The position numbers and the translations under genes were made by a program. 64,000 nt of DNA, from contig JANXYR010000060.1 of NCBI GenBank assembly GCA_025355965.1, positions 62,001 through 126,000 on the forward strand. Direction: 5' to 3'. Positions 36,501-45,418 of this stretch are shown in pieces (position 1 is the stretch's first letter; each line of letters starts with the position of its first letter). The notes under the pieces were generated by a model. It was not told the origin of the DNA, ran no database searches, and saw nothing but the letters and a program-made list of their open reading frames with translations. The stretch is from Geobacteraceae bacterium (lineage in GTDB: Bacteria > Desulfobacterota > Desulfuromonadia > Geobacterales > Pseudopelobacteraceae).

Positions 36501-38060
36501 ATGTCTGATATCCACAGTCAAAAAATTCTGATTCTCGACTTCGGTTCTCAATACACCCAACTAATCGCCCGCCGTGTTCGTGAAGCGCATGTTTATTGCG
36601 AGCTGCACCCTTTCGATATGGATCTTACTGCAATACGCGCCTTTGCCCCAAGTGGTATCATTCTTTCTGGTGGTCCATGTTCGGTGTATGACGAAGGGGC
36701 TCCTTCCGTTGCAGAGGAATTGTTTGAACTCAACGTACCGGTGCTTGGAATCTGCTACGGCATGCAGTTGATGAGTCGCCATTTTGGTGGTGAGGTCGTG
36801 CCTGCTGGCAAGCGTGAATTTGGTCATGCTGAACTGCAATCTGTCGGGCAGCCGGGGCCTCTTTTTGACGGTTTCTTCTTAGATGGCGTCAGCCCTGTCT
36901 GGATGAGCCATGGTGACCATGTCTCCCGTGTTCCGGACAGTTTTGAGATCGTTGCAGAAACAGCAAATGCTCCGGTCTGTGCTATTCAGAATGTCAGCAG
37001 AAATCTTTACGGAGTACAGTTTCATCCCGAAGTCAATCACACGCCGCGCGGCGAACAGTTTATCGATACTTTTGTGCGGTGCGTCTGCGGTTGCAGTGGA
37101 CAATGGACTCCCGGCCAGATTATCGAAAATTCTATTGAACGTATTCGTCAGCAGGTAGGTGGTGATACGGTTATTCTCGGACTTTCCGGAGGTGTTGACT
37201 CTTCCGTTGCTGCGGCTTTGATCCATCGAGCCATTGGAGACCAGTTAGTCTGCGTTTTTGTCGATAATGGTCTACTACGTCTGGGGGAGGGGGACCAGGT
37301 TATGGCCACCTTTGCTCAGAACCTTGGTGTCAAGGTAATCAGGGTTGACGCTGAAAAACGTTTTCTGATCGCTCTTGCTGGAGAAAGTGATCCAGAAAAA
37401 AAACGTAAGATAATCGGAGGCCTATTTGTTGATATATTTGAAGAACAGTCTAAACTGATAAAAGATGCCAACTGGCTGGCTCAGGGAACCATCTACCCGG
37501 ATGTCATTGAATCAGCAGGCGCTAAAACAGGTAAGGCTCAAAATATAAAAAGTCATCACAATGTTGGCGGTTTGCCGGATTATATGAAACTCAAGCTTCT
37601 TGAACCACTCAGGGAGCTTTTCAAGGATGAGGTTCGGGCCATCGGAGAAGAACTTGGGCTGCCTCGTCAGATGGTTTGGCGTCATCCATTTCCTGGCCCA
37701 GGTCTTGGTGTGAGAATCCTTGGTGATGTAAAAAAAGAGTATTGTGACATCTTGCGCCGGGCCGATGCCATCTATATCGAGGAACTCTATGCCTCAGGGC
37801 ATTACGATAAGATCAGCCAGGCCTTTGCGGTGTTTCTGCCGGTCAAGAGTGTCGGTGTTATGGGTGATGGCCGTACCTATGAGTACGTCGTTGCGTTACG
37901 AGCGGTGGAAACCAAAGATTTTATGACCGCCGGATGGTATCCGATGCCGTATGAAGATCTTGCCCGAATCAGCGGTCGCATAATCAATGAGGTAAAGGGC
38001 ATCAACCGGGTCGTCTATGATATTTCCAGCAAGCCACCGGCAACAATTGAGTGGGAATAA
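36501..38060 (+). CDS. guaA: GMP synthase (glutamine-hydrolysing)
   Basis: A 519-residue enzyme converting XMP to GMP. An N-terminal class I amidotransferase domain has the nucleophile in GICYGMQL near residue 85 and the His/Glu pair in QFHPEVNHT near 174. The ATP pyrophosphatase P-loop is [15 protein letters not shown] near 229, and a C-terminal dimerisation domain ends in KPPATIEWE, the universal GuaA terminus. Full length. It completes the guanine branch begun by guaB. Confidence 0.97.
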   Translation: MSDIHSQKILILDFGSQYTQLIARRVREAHVYCELHPFDMDLTAIRAFAPSGIILSGGPCSVYDEGAPSVAEELFELNVPVLGICYGMQLMSRHFGGEVVPAGKREFGHAELQSVGQPGPLFDGFFLDGVSPVWMSHGDHVSRVPDSFEIVAETANAPVCAIQNVSRNLYGVQFHPEVNHTPRGEQFIDTFVRCVCGCSGQWTPGQIIENSIERIRQQVGGDTVILGLSGGVDSSVAAALIHRAIGDQLVCVFVDNGLLRLGEGDQVMATFAQNLGVKVIRVDAEKRFLIALAGESDPEKKRKIIGGLFVDIFEEQSKLIKDANWLAQGTIYPDVIESAGAKTGKAQNIKSHHNVGGLPDYMKLKLLEPLRELFKDEVRAIGEELGLPRQMVWRHPFPGPGLGVRILGDVKKEYCDILRRADAIYIEELYASGHYDKISQAFAVFLPVKSVGVMGDGRTYEYVVALRAVETKDFMTAGWYPMPYEDLARISGRIINEVKGINRVVYDISSKPPATIEWE

Positions 38061-38081
38061 CATTTGTCTACGTGATTTATG

Positions 38082-38097
38082 CTATCCGTACGGATAG
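38082..38097. promoter_or_regulatory. 16-bp perfect palindrome upstream of the cyd promoter
   Basis: CTATCCGTACGGATAG is a perfect inverted repeat ending 15 bases before the -35 box of the cyd operon. The position and dyad symmetry suggest an operator for an oxygen- or redox-responsive regulator. It does not match FNR/CRP, ArcA or Rex sites as I know them. No U tract follows, so a guaA terminator is unlikely. Confidence 0.45.
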
Positions 38098-38112
38098 TTT
38101 ATGAAAAATAAC

Positions 38113-38140
38113 TTGACATGGCAGGTACCTTCCATATAAA
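38113..38140 (+). promoter_or_regulatory. Sigma-70-type promoter of the cytochrome bd operon
   Basis: TTGACA (38113-38118) and TATAAA (38135-38140) with a 16-base spacer, 44 bases before the DUF4492 ATG. Confidence 0.7.
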
Positions 38141-38183
38141 ACGGAGCAATAGGATCAATTTAGTCTGATGTTGAAAGGCATAT

Positions 38184-38399
38184 ATGAGTTTACTGCCTAA
38201 ACAGCTGTATTTATTTTATCGTGACGGTTTCCGCTCTATGGTTGTAGGTAGAACGTTATGGAAAATAATAGCTATAAAATTATTCGTAATCTTCGCAGTC
38301 CTCAAGTTTTTTTTGTTCCCAAATTATCTCAACAAAAATTTTAATACCGAGCACGAACGAGCCGGACATGTTCTGGAAAACCTAACTAAAGCTCCTTAA
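38184..38399 (+). CDS. DUF4492 small membrane protein preceding cydA
   Basis: A 71-residue protein. An N-terminal LFYRDGFRSMVVGRTLWKII segment is followed by one hydrophobic helix (IAIKLFVIFAVLKFFLF) and PNYLNKNF. I recognise this as the DUF4492 family, found directly upstream of cytochrome bd genes in Bacteroidota and Campylobacterota. A role in assembly or stability of the bd oxidase is inferred from position only. The last codons form the left arm of a 14-bp hairpin that separates this gene from cydA. Confidence 0.8.
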   Translation: MSLLPKQLYLFYRDGFRSMVVGRTLWKIIAIKLFVIFAVLKFFLFPNYLNKNFNTEHERAGHVLENLTKAP

Positions 38400-38427
38400 T
38401 TTTAGTTAGGTTTTAACTCGTTTTTTT
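38377..38427 (+). terminator. Hairpin with downstream T run between DUF4492 gene and cydA
   Basis: AAAACCTAACTAAA (38377-38390) pairs perfectly with TTTAGTTAGGTTTT (38401-38414) around a 10-base loop; seven T residues follow nine bases later. The left arm includes the final codons of the DUF4492 ORF, so a ribosome reaching the stop would block the hairpin. It may be a partial terminator, attenuator or mRNA-stability element before cydA. Confidence 0.55.
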
Positions 38428-38489
38428 CATTATTCTATCAATAATGGCGGAAGTACAAACTTGCCGCCAACATTCATAAGGAGGATATT

Positions 38490-40019
38490 TTGGGAGATCA
38501 AATCTTGACCACGGTGGATTGGGCCAGGGCGCAATTTGCGCTGACCGCCATGTATCATTGGATTTTTGTACCGTTGACTCTGGGGCTGTCTTTTCTTATC
38601 GCTTTTTTTGAATCTATCTACGTCAAAACAGGTAACGAAGAATGGAAAAAGCTGACCAAATTCTGGATGACTATCTTTGGCATTAACTTCGCTATTGGAG
38701 TGGCAACCGGCATCATTATGGAGTTTGAGTTCGGGACTAACTGGTCAAATTACTCCTGGATGGTAGGAGATATATTTGGCGCTCCTTTAGCCATTGAGGG
38801 AATCTTCGCCTTTTTTATTGAAGCCACATTTTTTGCCGTGATGTTTTTCGGATGGCAGCGTGCTTCCAAGGGGTTTCACCTCTTTTCCACATGGATGGTG
38901 GCTGTTGGCTCCAACCTCTCAGCGGTCTGGATTCTTGTGGCCAATGGTTGGATGCAGTATCCTGCCGGTATGGCCTTTAATCCTGATAAGGCTCGTTTTG
39001 AAATGCAGAATTTCTGGGAAGTTGCTCTTTCGCCGGTGGCAGTTCATAAGTTCACTCACACTACCAGTTCAGCCTTCCTGCTTGCCTCACTATTCGTTGT
39101 GGGTGTCTCTGCGCTTTTCCTTTTACAGAAACGGCATCAGAAAATGGCCAAGCGTAGTATGGTCGTAGCTGCCGTCTTTGGTTTCATCGCTTCCATATTT
39201 GTTGCTTTTACCGGAGACGAGGCGGCTTTCAACGTAGCTCACCGGCAACCTATGAAACTGGCTGCCATGGAAGGGCTCTTTGTTGGCCAGGAAAAAGCCC
39301 CCATCATCGCCATGGGTATAATTAACCCCAACAAAAAAGCGGGTGACAACCTACCTGCATTCTATCAGGAAACAAAAATCCCAGGTCTGCTTTCACTCCT
39401 GGCTTACCGGGATTTTAACAGCTTTGTTCCCGGAGTAAACGATCTGGTTTTTGGAAATACCGAGCGCAATATTATCGGTGCTGAACAGCGTATGGTAACC
39501 GGCAAAATTGCCGTTGCCGAATTGACCCGCTACAAGCTGGCAAAGAAAAGTGGTGATGAGACCGCTGCCGCCTCCGCTCTGGCTATATTTAACCAGCATA
39601 AGGGTGATCTTGGCTACGGATATCTAATAAGCCCGACTCAGGCCGTGCCACCAGTTGCTGCTACATTCTACAGTTTTCATATTATGGTGGTGCTGGGTAC
39701 AATGTTCCCACTTATCTTTCTGCTGGTCCTCTATTTTGCCTTCAAGGGTACCATCGAAAATCAGCGCTGGCTGAATCTGATATGCCTATTCTCTATCTTT
39801 TTAGGCTATGTGGCACAACAGGCTGGATGGGTTGTGGCTGAAGTCGGTCGCCAGCCGTGGGCTATTCAGGGTTTGCTGCCGGTTAATGTGGCAAACACCA
39901 ATATTGCCACTAGCAACGTACAGATCACGTTTTTTATCTTCCTGGCCATTTTTACTGCACTGCTGCTGGCGGAGATTCGTATTATTCTGAAGCAAATCAA
40001 GACCGGACCGGAGGCATAA
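38490..40019 (+). CDS. cydA: Cytochrome bd ubiquinol oxidase subunit I
   Basis: A 509-residue heme-bearing subunit of the quinol oxidase that reduces oxygen to water without proton pumping. The high-spin heme ligand region is TAMYHWIFVPLTLG (His23), the low-spin His is in VAVHKFTHTTSS near 186, and the conserved GWVVAEVGRQPWAIQG is near 450. The quinol loop is of moderate length. The start is TTG with AAGGAGG 6 bases upstream. Co-transcribed with cydB, 3 bases downstream. In an otherwise anaerobic-looking organism it would serve oxygen detoxification or microaerobic growth. Confidence 0.95.
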   Translation: MGDQILTTVDWARAQFALTAMYHWIFVPLTLGLSFLIAFFESIYVKTGNEEWKKLTKFWMTIFGINFAIGVATGIIMEFEFGTNWSNYSWMVGDIFGAPLAIEGIFAFFIEATFFAVMFFGWQRASKGFHLFSTWMVAVGSNLSAVWILVANGWMQYPAGMAFNPDKARFEMQNFWEVALSPVAVHKFTHTTSSAFLLASLFVVGVSALFLLQKRHQKMAKRSMVVAAVFGFIASIFVAFTGDEAAFNVAHRQPMKLAAMEGLFVGQEKAPIIAMGIINPNKKAGDNLPAFYQETKIPGLLSLLAYRDFNSFVPGVNDLVFGNTERNIIGAEQRMVTGKIAVAELTRYKLAKKSGDETAAASALAIFNQHKGDLGYGYLISPTQAVPPVAATFYSFHIMVVLGTMFPLIFLLVLYFAFKGTIENQRWLNLICLFSIFLGYVAQQAGWVVAEVGRQPWAIQGLLPVNVANTNIATSNVQITFFIFLAIFTALLLAEIRIILKQIKTGPEA

Positions 40020-40022
40020 ACA

Positions 40023-41159
40023 ATGATAGGAAACCTGGATTACGCAACCCTACAGCAACTCTGGTGGCTGATTACTTCTGTAGTCGGATCGCTCTTTCTT
40101 TTCCTGACTTTTGTTCAGGGCGGCCAGACCCTTATTTTCACAACAGCGACCACTGAAGAAGAAAAATCCCTGATAATTAACACTATGGGGCGTAAATGGG
40201 AGCTTACCTTTACGACGCTGGTGCTCTTCGGTGGCGCATTGTTCGCGGCTTTTCCGCTCTTTTACGCGACCAGCTTCGGCGGGGCTTACTGGGTGTGGAT
40301 GCTCATTCTGTTTACATTTATTATTCAAGCGGTCAGTTATGAATACCGCAAAAAACCTGATAATTTTCTCGGGGCCAGAACGTATGAAGTATTCATGTTT
40401 ATCAACGGCAGCGTGGGGATACTTCTAATCGGCGCAGCAGTGGGCACCTTCTTTACCGGTTCCCGTTTTAGTCTGAATATGTTTAACTCGGTAACTTGGG
40501 GTACTTCGTATCATGGTCTGGAAGCGGCACTTAACTTGTTTAATCTTTCCTTTGGCCTGTTTCTCGTATTTCTTGCTCGAACACTCGGAGCGATGTATAT
40601 CGTCAACCACGTTGACCATGAAGCCCTGGTGAAGAGAGCACGTAAAGCGACCTGGATAAACCTAGTCCTGGCATTGCCCTTTCTGCTGATAATCCTGATC
40701 AGTCTTGTGACAATGGACGGCTTTGCTGTTGATCCAACTACCGGTACAATTTTTATGGAGAAGGGTAAATATCTTCATAACCTTTTGGGGATGCCTGCTG
40801 TGGTTGTTCTCTTGCTTGGCGGACTGGTCTCTGTGATTTACGGTGTGATTGCCACCGGTTTTCTTGGTAAGAACTGCGGTATTTGGTTTGGTGGTCTCGG
40901 CACCGTGCTTGTCGGTTTGGCCATTTTTTCCCTGGCCGGATATAACAACACCGCCTTTTATCCATCCATGACTGACCTGCAATCAAGTCTCACTATATAC
41001 AATGCTTCAAGCAGTAAATACACACTTACGGTTATGAGTTATGTGGCTATCGCCGTTCCTTTTGTCCTCGCCTACGTTGCATATGTATGGAAGGTCATGG
41101 ATTCTAAAAAACTTACTCTCGCCGAACTTGCCGGTGAAGATGCAAATGAAATGTACTAA
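40023..41159 (+). CDS. cydB: Cytochrome bd ubiquinol oxidase subunit II
   Basis: A 378-residue polytopic partner of CydA with about eight or nine helices. The N-terminal DYATLQQLWWLITSVVGSLF, GRKWELTFTTLVLFGGALF and YHGLEAALNLFNLSFGLFLV segments are typical of CydB. It binds no heme itself but stabilises the heme cluster in CydA. The length and spacing fit the family. It is followed by a 30-residue membrane peptide before the terminator. Confidence 0.93.
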   Translation: MIGNLDYATLQQLWWLITSVVGSLFLFLTFVQGGQTLIFTTATTEEEKSLIINTMGRKWELTFTTLVLFGGALFAAFPLFYATSFGGAYWVWMLILFTFIIQAVSYEYRKKPDNFLGARTYEVFMFINGSVGILLIGAAVGTFFTGSRFSLNMFNSVTWGTSYHGLEAALNLFNLSFGLFLVFLARTLGAMYIVNHVDHEALVKRARKATWINLVLALPFLLIILISLVTMDGFAVDPTTGTIFMEKGKYLHNLLGMPAVVVLLLGGLVSVIYGVIATGFLGKNCGIWFGGLGTVLVGLAIFSLAGYNNTAFYPSMTDLQSSLTIYNASSSKYTLTVMSYVAIAVPFVLAYVAYVWKVMDSKKLTLAELAGEDANEMY

Positions 41160-41180
41160 ACTAAAAAAGGGAGTACGACC

Positions 41181-41273
41181 ATGAATACAATTCTGCTCAT
41201 AAGTTGGCTACTGGTATTGGTTGTCTCGTACCAAGGCGCCATAGTTATACTCAAAAAAACAGATCTGCTGTAA
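41181..41273 (+). CDS. 30-residue single-helix peptide, candidate third bd-oxidase subunit
   Basis: An ORF of 30 codons beginning 21 bases after cydB, with GGGAG 7 bases before its ATG, and lying before the operon terminator. The peptide begins MNTILLISWLLVLVVSYQGA, contains one hydrophobic helix with a Trp at position 9, and ends with a short basic tail (ILKKTDLL). The size, topology and position match CydX/CydS-type accessory subunits, but it lacks the CydX pattern (WYFAW...) I know. It is probably the third subunit in this lineage; proof requires conservation or proteomics. Confidence 0.65.
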   Translation: MNTILLISWLLVLVVSYQGAIVILKKTDLL

Positions 41274-41296
41274 TACGTAGCGATCTACGGTGGCTC

Positions 41297-41335
41297 AGAC
41301 AGGCGCAGAAAAATTTCTGTGCCTGTCTTTTTATT
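41297..41335 (+). terminator. Rho-independent terminator of the cyd operon
   Basis: AGACAGGCGCAGAAA (41297-41311) and TTTCTGTGCCTGTCT (41314-41328) form a long stem with one G-U pair, followed by TTTTATTTG. It places the 30-residue ORF inside the cyd transcript. Confidence 0.85.
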
Positions 41336-41426
41336 TGTATGAGACTCTTTGTTAATCTGCTGAGGAAAATCCAGTTAGCTACCTCTTACATAGATATATT
41401 AAATTTCAAGTAATTTAAAAGTCTAG

Positions 41427-41455
41427 TTGAATTTGTGCTCACTCTGAAATAGAAT
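41427..41455 (+). promoter_or_regulatory. Sigma-70-type promoter of cheX
   Basis: TTGAAT (41427-41432) and TAGAAT (41450-41455) with a 17-base spacer, 40 bases before the cheX start. Confidence 0.6.
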
Positions 41456-41494
41456 GCCGCCATAAACATACAATTTTCTCAGGAGGGTACCCGT

Positions 41495-41992
41495 TTGGCT
41501 GCTATTTCGTTTGAAGAAATCATGTTTACCATCATGTCCGCTACTCAGGATACGTTCAAAAGTTATATGAATATTGACCTGCTAGCCGGCAAGGTTGAAA
41601 AAAAGGTTGAACCTGTTGATTCGGACGTGACCGGTATCGTTGGTATTGCCGGTGACCGCGTTGGATACATCATCATCTCCACCGATAAAGCAAGTGCCCA
41701 GTGTGTTGCCAAGGAACTGCTGATGGTGGATGAAGCGGATGAAGAGTGTATCCGTGATGCTATGGGCGAACTAGCAAACAATATAGCTGGGGTTTTTAAA
41801 ACTAAATATCATGAACAGTACGGAAGTGTGGCTCTTGGTTTGCCATTGGTTGTTTCTGGCCAACTTCGCGCCATTTCGGAACCTCCCGATTTGTCGCCAA
41901 CAGCAAGCCTCAATGTGCAGTGCAAAGGGGTGACAATACCTTTCAAGACGGCCGATGGTACAATTTCTATTACCGTCATGGTGTATATGTAG
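41495..41992 (+). CDS. cheX: CheX-like CheY-P phosphatase
   Basis: A 165-residue protein of the CheC/CheX family. A single phosphatase signature, AMGELANNIAG near residue 90, carries the Glu and Asn of the ExxN motif that attacks CheY-P. CheX proteins have one such helix and act as dimers. The start is TTG after AGGAGGG. No other che genes are adjacent, but a chemoreceptor lies 1.6 kb away. It may dephosphorylate receiver domains in chemotaxis or other two-component pathways. Confidence 0.85.
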   Translation: MAAISFEEIMFTIMSATQDTFKSYMNIDLLAGKVEKKVEPVDSDVTGIVGIAGDRVGYIIISTDKASAQCVAKELLMVDEADEECIRDAMGELANNIAGVFKTKYHEQYGSVALGLPLVVSGQLRAISEPPDLSPTASLNVQCKGVTIPFKTADGTISITVMVYM

Positions 41993-41996
41993 TCCC

Positions 41997-42671
41997 ATGA
42001 GCGCAATATTGGACCGTTATGGTGCATTATTAGGTGAAGTGGACGCCTGGTTTCGGGGCTGCCTTGAACAGCATCCAGACATGATTGCGTGTTGCAATGG
42101 TTGCTCTGAATGTTGTCGTGGTCTCTTTGATATTACCCTGCTGGATGCATTCTACCTCAAATTTGGTTTTGACAAGCTTCCGGAATCATTGAAATCAGAA
42201 ATTGTGAAGGTGGCATCCCGGCGTCTGGAGCCGCTCTCGCGTGAGAATACTGATTTTGTAGAACCATGGCTGTTAAACGGGATTCCTGAGGATGATTGGG
42301 ATGCGCTTATGCCTGAAGATGATGATACACCCTGTCTGTTGCTGTCACAAACCGGTGAATGTCTGCTATATGAATATCGACCGATGACCTGTCGTCTGAA
42401 TGGTATTCCTTTGATAGATGTTTCCGGGGAAGAGTTGTTCGATGAGTGGTGTTCCATGAATTTTACCAAAGAAGACCCTCGGCAACTTGACGATTTGCGT
42501 TTTGGTTTCACCGATTTATTTACCCGTGAACTGCTCCTGTTTCGGGAACTTGTCAACAGCCTGACCGGCACCGCACTAAATGAGGTTGATCTGTTTATAC
42601 CTGCAGCAATTGTTATGGATAATAAAAAGATTGTATCTGCAATTAAGTCGTTAAACCCATATAGCGAATGA
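41997..42671 (+). CDS. YkgJ-family cysteine cluster protein
   Basis: A 224-residue protein. CCNGCSECCRGLFDITLLDA near residue 32 and CLLLSQTGECLLYEYRPMTC near 108 provide the cysteine ligands of the YkgJ family, thought to bind zinc or an iron-sulfur cluster. The function is not known. ATG 41997 comes 4 bases after the cheX stop; the frame is open to 41955 within cheX. The stop overlaps the nudC ATG (ATGA). Confidence 0.85.
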   Translation: MSAILDRYGALLGEVDAWFRGCLEQHPDMIACCNGCSECCRGLFDITLLDAFYLKFGFDKLPESLKSEIVKVASRRLEPLSRENTDFVEPWLLNGIPEDDWDALMPEDDDTPCLLLSQTGECLLYEYRPMTCRLNGIPLIDVSGEELFDEWCSMNFTKEDPRQLDDLRFGFTDLFTRELLLFRELVNSLTGTALNEVDLFIPAAIVMDNKKIVSAIKSLNPYSE

Positions 42672-43555
42672 GCGATATGTCTAATTCGTTGCCGTTTAAT
42701 TCATCCATTATATGTGGCTTTTTTACGCCACTACCGCCTGAACAGGCGCCGGACGATACTCCCGGATTCTGGGCTGTTTTGCAAGGATCTTCTCTTATGG
42801 TACTTGCCGGATTGCAGCAGGCGCAGCTTCCTGAGGGATCACTGCCGGCAGATATTATCCCGCAAACTGAGCCAATGAGGATCGGTATATGGCAAGGAAA
42901 ACCGCTGCGTGCGGTTCGAATTGCTCCAGATGCAATATTGCCCGTGAAGTACGAGGCGCTTCCGTTTCAGGGACCGGATATTCGATTGGACAATACTTTG
43001 GCAACCATAGCTGGTCGGGCCGCTCAGATCCTGCATTGGGAAAGGCGCAGCTGTTACTGTTCTCATTGTGGGTGTGGATTGGTCAGAATTGTGGCCAACT
43101 GGGGGAAACATTGTCCGTCGTGCGGTGAAGACCATTTTCCTCATATTCACCCATGCATCATCGTATTGGTAAGGCGCGGCACCGAACTGCTTCTGATACG
43201 CAATGCCGCCTGGAATCCCGGGCGTTTTAGTCTAGTCGCCGGTTTTCTTGATTTTGGTGAATCTCTGGAAGAGTGTGTACAACGGGAAGTTCGTGAGGAG
43301 GCTGGGATAGAAGTGGCTAATATCCGTTATGTGGGGAGCCAGTGTTGGCCCTTTCCCAGCCAGCAGATGATCGGTTTTCTAGCCGACTATGCCGGTGGAG
43401 AAGTCAAACCTGACGGTGTAGAAGTTGTCGAGGCAGACTGGTTTAGTGTAGATGCTCTTCCAGCGTCACCTGGTAGCAAACGTAGTATTTCCCGTTGGAT
43501 TATGGATACCTACGGGGTAGATGTTACAGCAGCACATTCAGTAATCAAACCTTGA
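42668..43555 (+). CDS. nudC: NADH pyrophosphatase (RNA NAD-decapping hydrolase)
   Basis: A 295-residue Nudix enzyme that hydrolyses NAD(H) and removes NAD caps from RNA. A zinc ribbon (CYCSHCGC, then [14 protein letters not shown], about 128-160) precedes the Nudix box [20 protein letters not shown] beginning near 194. The downstream [13 protein letters not shown] is a variant of the SQPWPFPxS motif that marks NADH specificity, with Pro replaced by Cys. It overlaps the ykgJ-like gene by 4 bp and the convergent chemoreceptor by 11 bp. Confidence 0.93.
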   Translation: MSDMSNSLPFNSSIICGFFTPLPPEQAPDDTPGFWAVLQGSSLMVLAGLQQAQLPEGSLPADIIPQTEPMRIGIWQGKPLRAVRIAPDAILPVKYEALPFQGPDIRLDNTLATIAGRAAQILHWERRSCYCSHCGCGLVRIVANWGKHCPSCGEDHFPHIHPCIIVLVRRGTELLLIRNAAWNPGRFSLVAGFLDFGESLEECVQREVREEAGIEVANIRYVGSQCWPFPSQQMIGFLADYAGGEVKPDGVEVVEADWFSVDALPASPGSKRSISRWIMDTYGVDVTAAHSVIKP

Positions 43556-45221
43556 ACCGCCCCATTTCATTCTGAAGTACATCGATCTGCTGGGCAAGTT
43601 TAACCAGAACCTCATCTATGACCAGGGTTGAGGTAACGTGTACGTCTGTTGATTCTTCGATATCTTTGAGTGATTCGCCGATCCGTTCGGCACTGGTTGA
43701 CTGTAGTAAGGAAGCGTCGCAAATTTCTGTAACCATGACATTGATCTCTTCATTGGCGTTAACAACCTGGGAGGCTGAATTTTGGTGGGTGCTGATAGAA
43801 TGCATAACCTCCCGGGTTAGTTTTCTCATGCGCTCAACCGCCGTGGTTATCAACTCGCTGCCATCACTCTGCTCCTGAGTTGTGCGAGCGATCTGTTCCA
43901 CCATTTCGGCAACATTGTCCATTGCCAGTCTCATGGCCTTGCTTGCTTCCGTCTGGTTTACTGCCGTAGTGTTGATTTCTATCATCTGACTGCTTGCTGC
44001 CTGAATGCCGTCAACAATTTTTAGTAGAGCTTCGCCGGATCTTTGCGATAGAGCACTACCTTCGGAAATACGCTTTTCGGAAATTGTGATGGCCTTTACA
44101 GCTCGCTCAGTATCTTCCCTCACACCCAAAATTATATCGGATATCTCCCTGGTGTTGCTTCCGGTACGCTTAGCCAGATTTTTAATTTCCATGGCAACCA
44201 CTGAAAAGCTTTTGCCCCTTTCTCCGGCCTGAGCGGCGATTATTGATGCGTTAAGAGCCAGAAGGTTGGTCTGTTCGGCAACCTCATCTATTACAGAGAG
44301 GATCGTGCCTATATTTGCCACCCTTTTGGATAGATTTTCAATGGCGTCAAAGGTAATGGCAGATGATGAGCGTATTTCATTGATACCGGTAATAGTTGCA
44401 TCGACCGCCTTCCAACCTTCCTCAGCATCGTTTTTGACCGCTTCAGCTATACGGGAAGTGTCGGCAGCCTGGAACCCAATCTGTTTGATGGCCCTGTCCA
44501 TCTCGCTGACAAGCTCGGCAGTTCTGGTGGTGTCTGTCGCAAGGATGGCAGCATTTTCCTCGATCTGACGAACGGCCGACGCCATTTCAATTATTGAGGA
44601 ACTGACCTCTTCTACAGATAGCACAAGAGATTCCAAGTGTGACGTAGTAGATTCAAGGCTTTGCGACATACCGGTCATTGATGCTGTGTTACTTGACGAG
44701 AGACTGGAGAGGGTGACGACCGATTCAGAGATGTCAGTGATGGAACGGTTAATTTCCCGTATCTCTGTGGACGTTCGCTTGAGACCCTCGGATTGTATGG
44801 CTGCCGAGGAGACCCCATTTTCGGAGAGTTGTCTGATGGTTCCGGAGATGTTCCTGAGTTCAAACAGTGATAAATGTACTTTGGTGATGGCCCCGGCCAA
44901 TCGCTCCATCATGGAGTTGAAGTTTTCAGCCAGCAGGGACATTTCAGATTCACCCATAAAATTGACACGTTCCGTCAGTTCTCCTTCGGCGGCCTTGTTC
45001 ATTGCGCCGGCAATCTGCCTGATGCGGACAACCAGTTTGCGGGCAACCAATATCCAGACGACCGCCACCATGAAGATGGCGTTAAACGCGTAGAGAGCAG
45101 CAAGAAAAATTCGATTGGACGTGTCCAGCCACAGTGTAGCGAAGAGGCCAATAAGGGAAAGGGTAATCCCAAGCGCAAGGAGCGTTCGGATAAGATTTGT
45201 CCCTGTTTTCAGCTTCTTCAT
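43545..45221 (-). CDS. Methyl-accepting chemotaxis protein without periplasmic sensor domain
   Basis: A 558-residue receptor. Two hydrophobic helices (about 10-31 and 38-60) are joined by only a few residues (DTSNR), so there is no extracytoplasmic ligand domain. A HAMP-like segment (about 58-112) and a long helical signalling domain follow, with the kinase-contact tip [20 protein letters not shown]. It must sense membrane state, a cytoplasmic cue or a partner. AGGAGG lies 8 bases before the ATG. The nearby cheX supports a chemotaxis-type role. The 3' end overlaps nudC. Confidence 0.92.
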   Translation of the reverse strand: MKKLKTGTNLIRTLLALGITLSLIGLFATLWLDTSNRIFLAALYAFNAIFMVAVVWILVARKLVVRIRQIAGAMNKAAEGELTERVNFMGESEMSLLAENFNSMMERLAGAITKVHLSLFELRNISGTIRQLSENGVSSAAIQSEGLKRTSTEIREINRSITDISESVVTLSSLSSSNTASMTGMSQSLESTTSHLESLVLSVEEVSSSIIEMASAVRQIEENAAILATDTTRTAELVSEMDRAIKQIGFQAADTSRIAEAVKNDAEEGWKAVDATITGINEIRSSSAITFDAIENLSKRVANIGTILSVIDEVAEQTNLLALNASIIAAQAGERGKSFSVVAMEIKNLAKRTGSNTREISDIILGVREDTERAVKAITISEKRISEGSALSQRSGEALLKIVDGIQAASSQMIEINTTAVNQTEASKAMRLAMDNVAEMVEQIARTTQEQSDGSELITTAVERMRKLTREVMHSISTHQNSASQVVNANEEINVMVTEICDASLLQSTSAERIGESLKDIEESTDVHVTSTLVIDEVLVKLAQQIDVLQNEMGRFKV

Positions 45222-45351
45222 GTTGCATTCCTCCTGTAATCAGGAATTATTTTCTGAATTTTTGACGGATATTCGTGTGACTCTAATTAAAACTACCGCT
45301 ACGCAATATCACCTATTCTGCAATTGTAACCAAGTAAAAAATGTTTGTTCT

Positions 45352-45363
45352 CACAAATTTGTG
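45352..45363. promoter_or_regulatory. 12-bp palindrome upstream of the chemoreceptor gene
   Basis: CACAAATTTGTG is a perfect inverted repeat about 130 bases before the chemoreceptor start. It is a possible operator; the regulator is unknown. Confidence 0.3.
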
Positions 45364-45381
45364 CATATTTTGAGGGAGTGC

Positions 45382-45399
45382 TGATTAATGGATTAATCA
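45382..45399. promoter_or_regulatory. Inverted repeat with GG centre
   Basis: TGATTAAT and ATTAATCA are separated by GG (45382-45399), about 160 bases upstream of the chemoreceptor and 20 bases beyond the stop of the DUF294 gene. It is a possible regulator site or weak hairpin. Confidence 0.3.
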
Positions 45400-45418
45400 C
45401 AAGATGTTTTTTACCGGA

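Noticed and set aside
41204-41413. 69-codon ORF overlapping the 30-residue cyd peptide
   Set aside because: It runs through the terminator hairpin, lacks a ribosome site and has no coherent composition.
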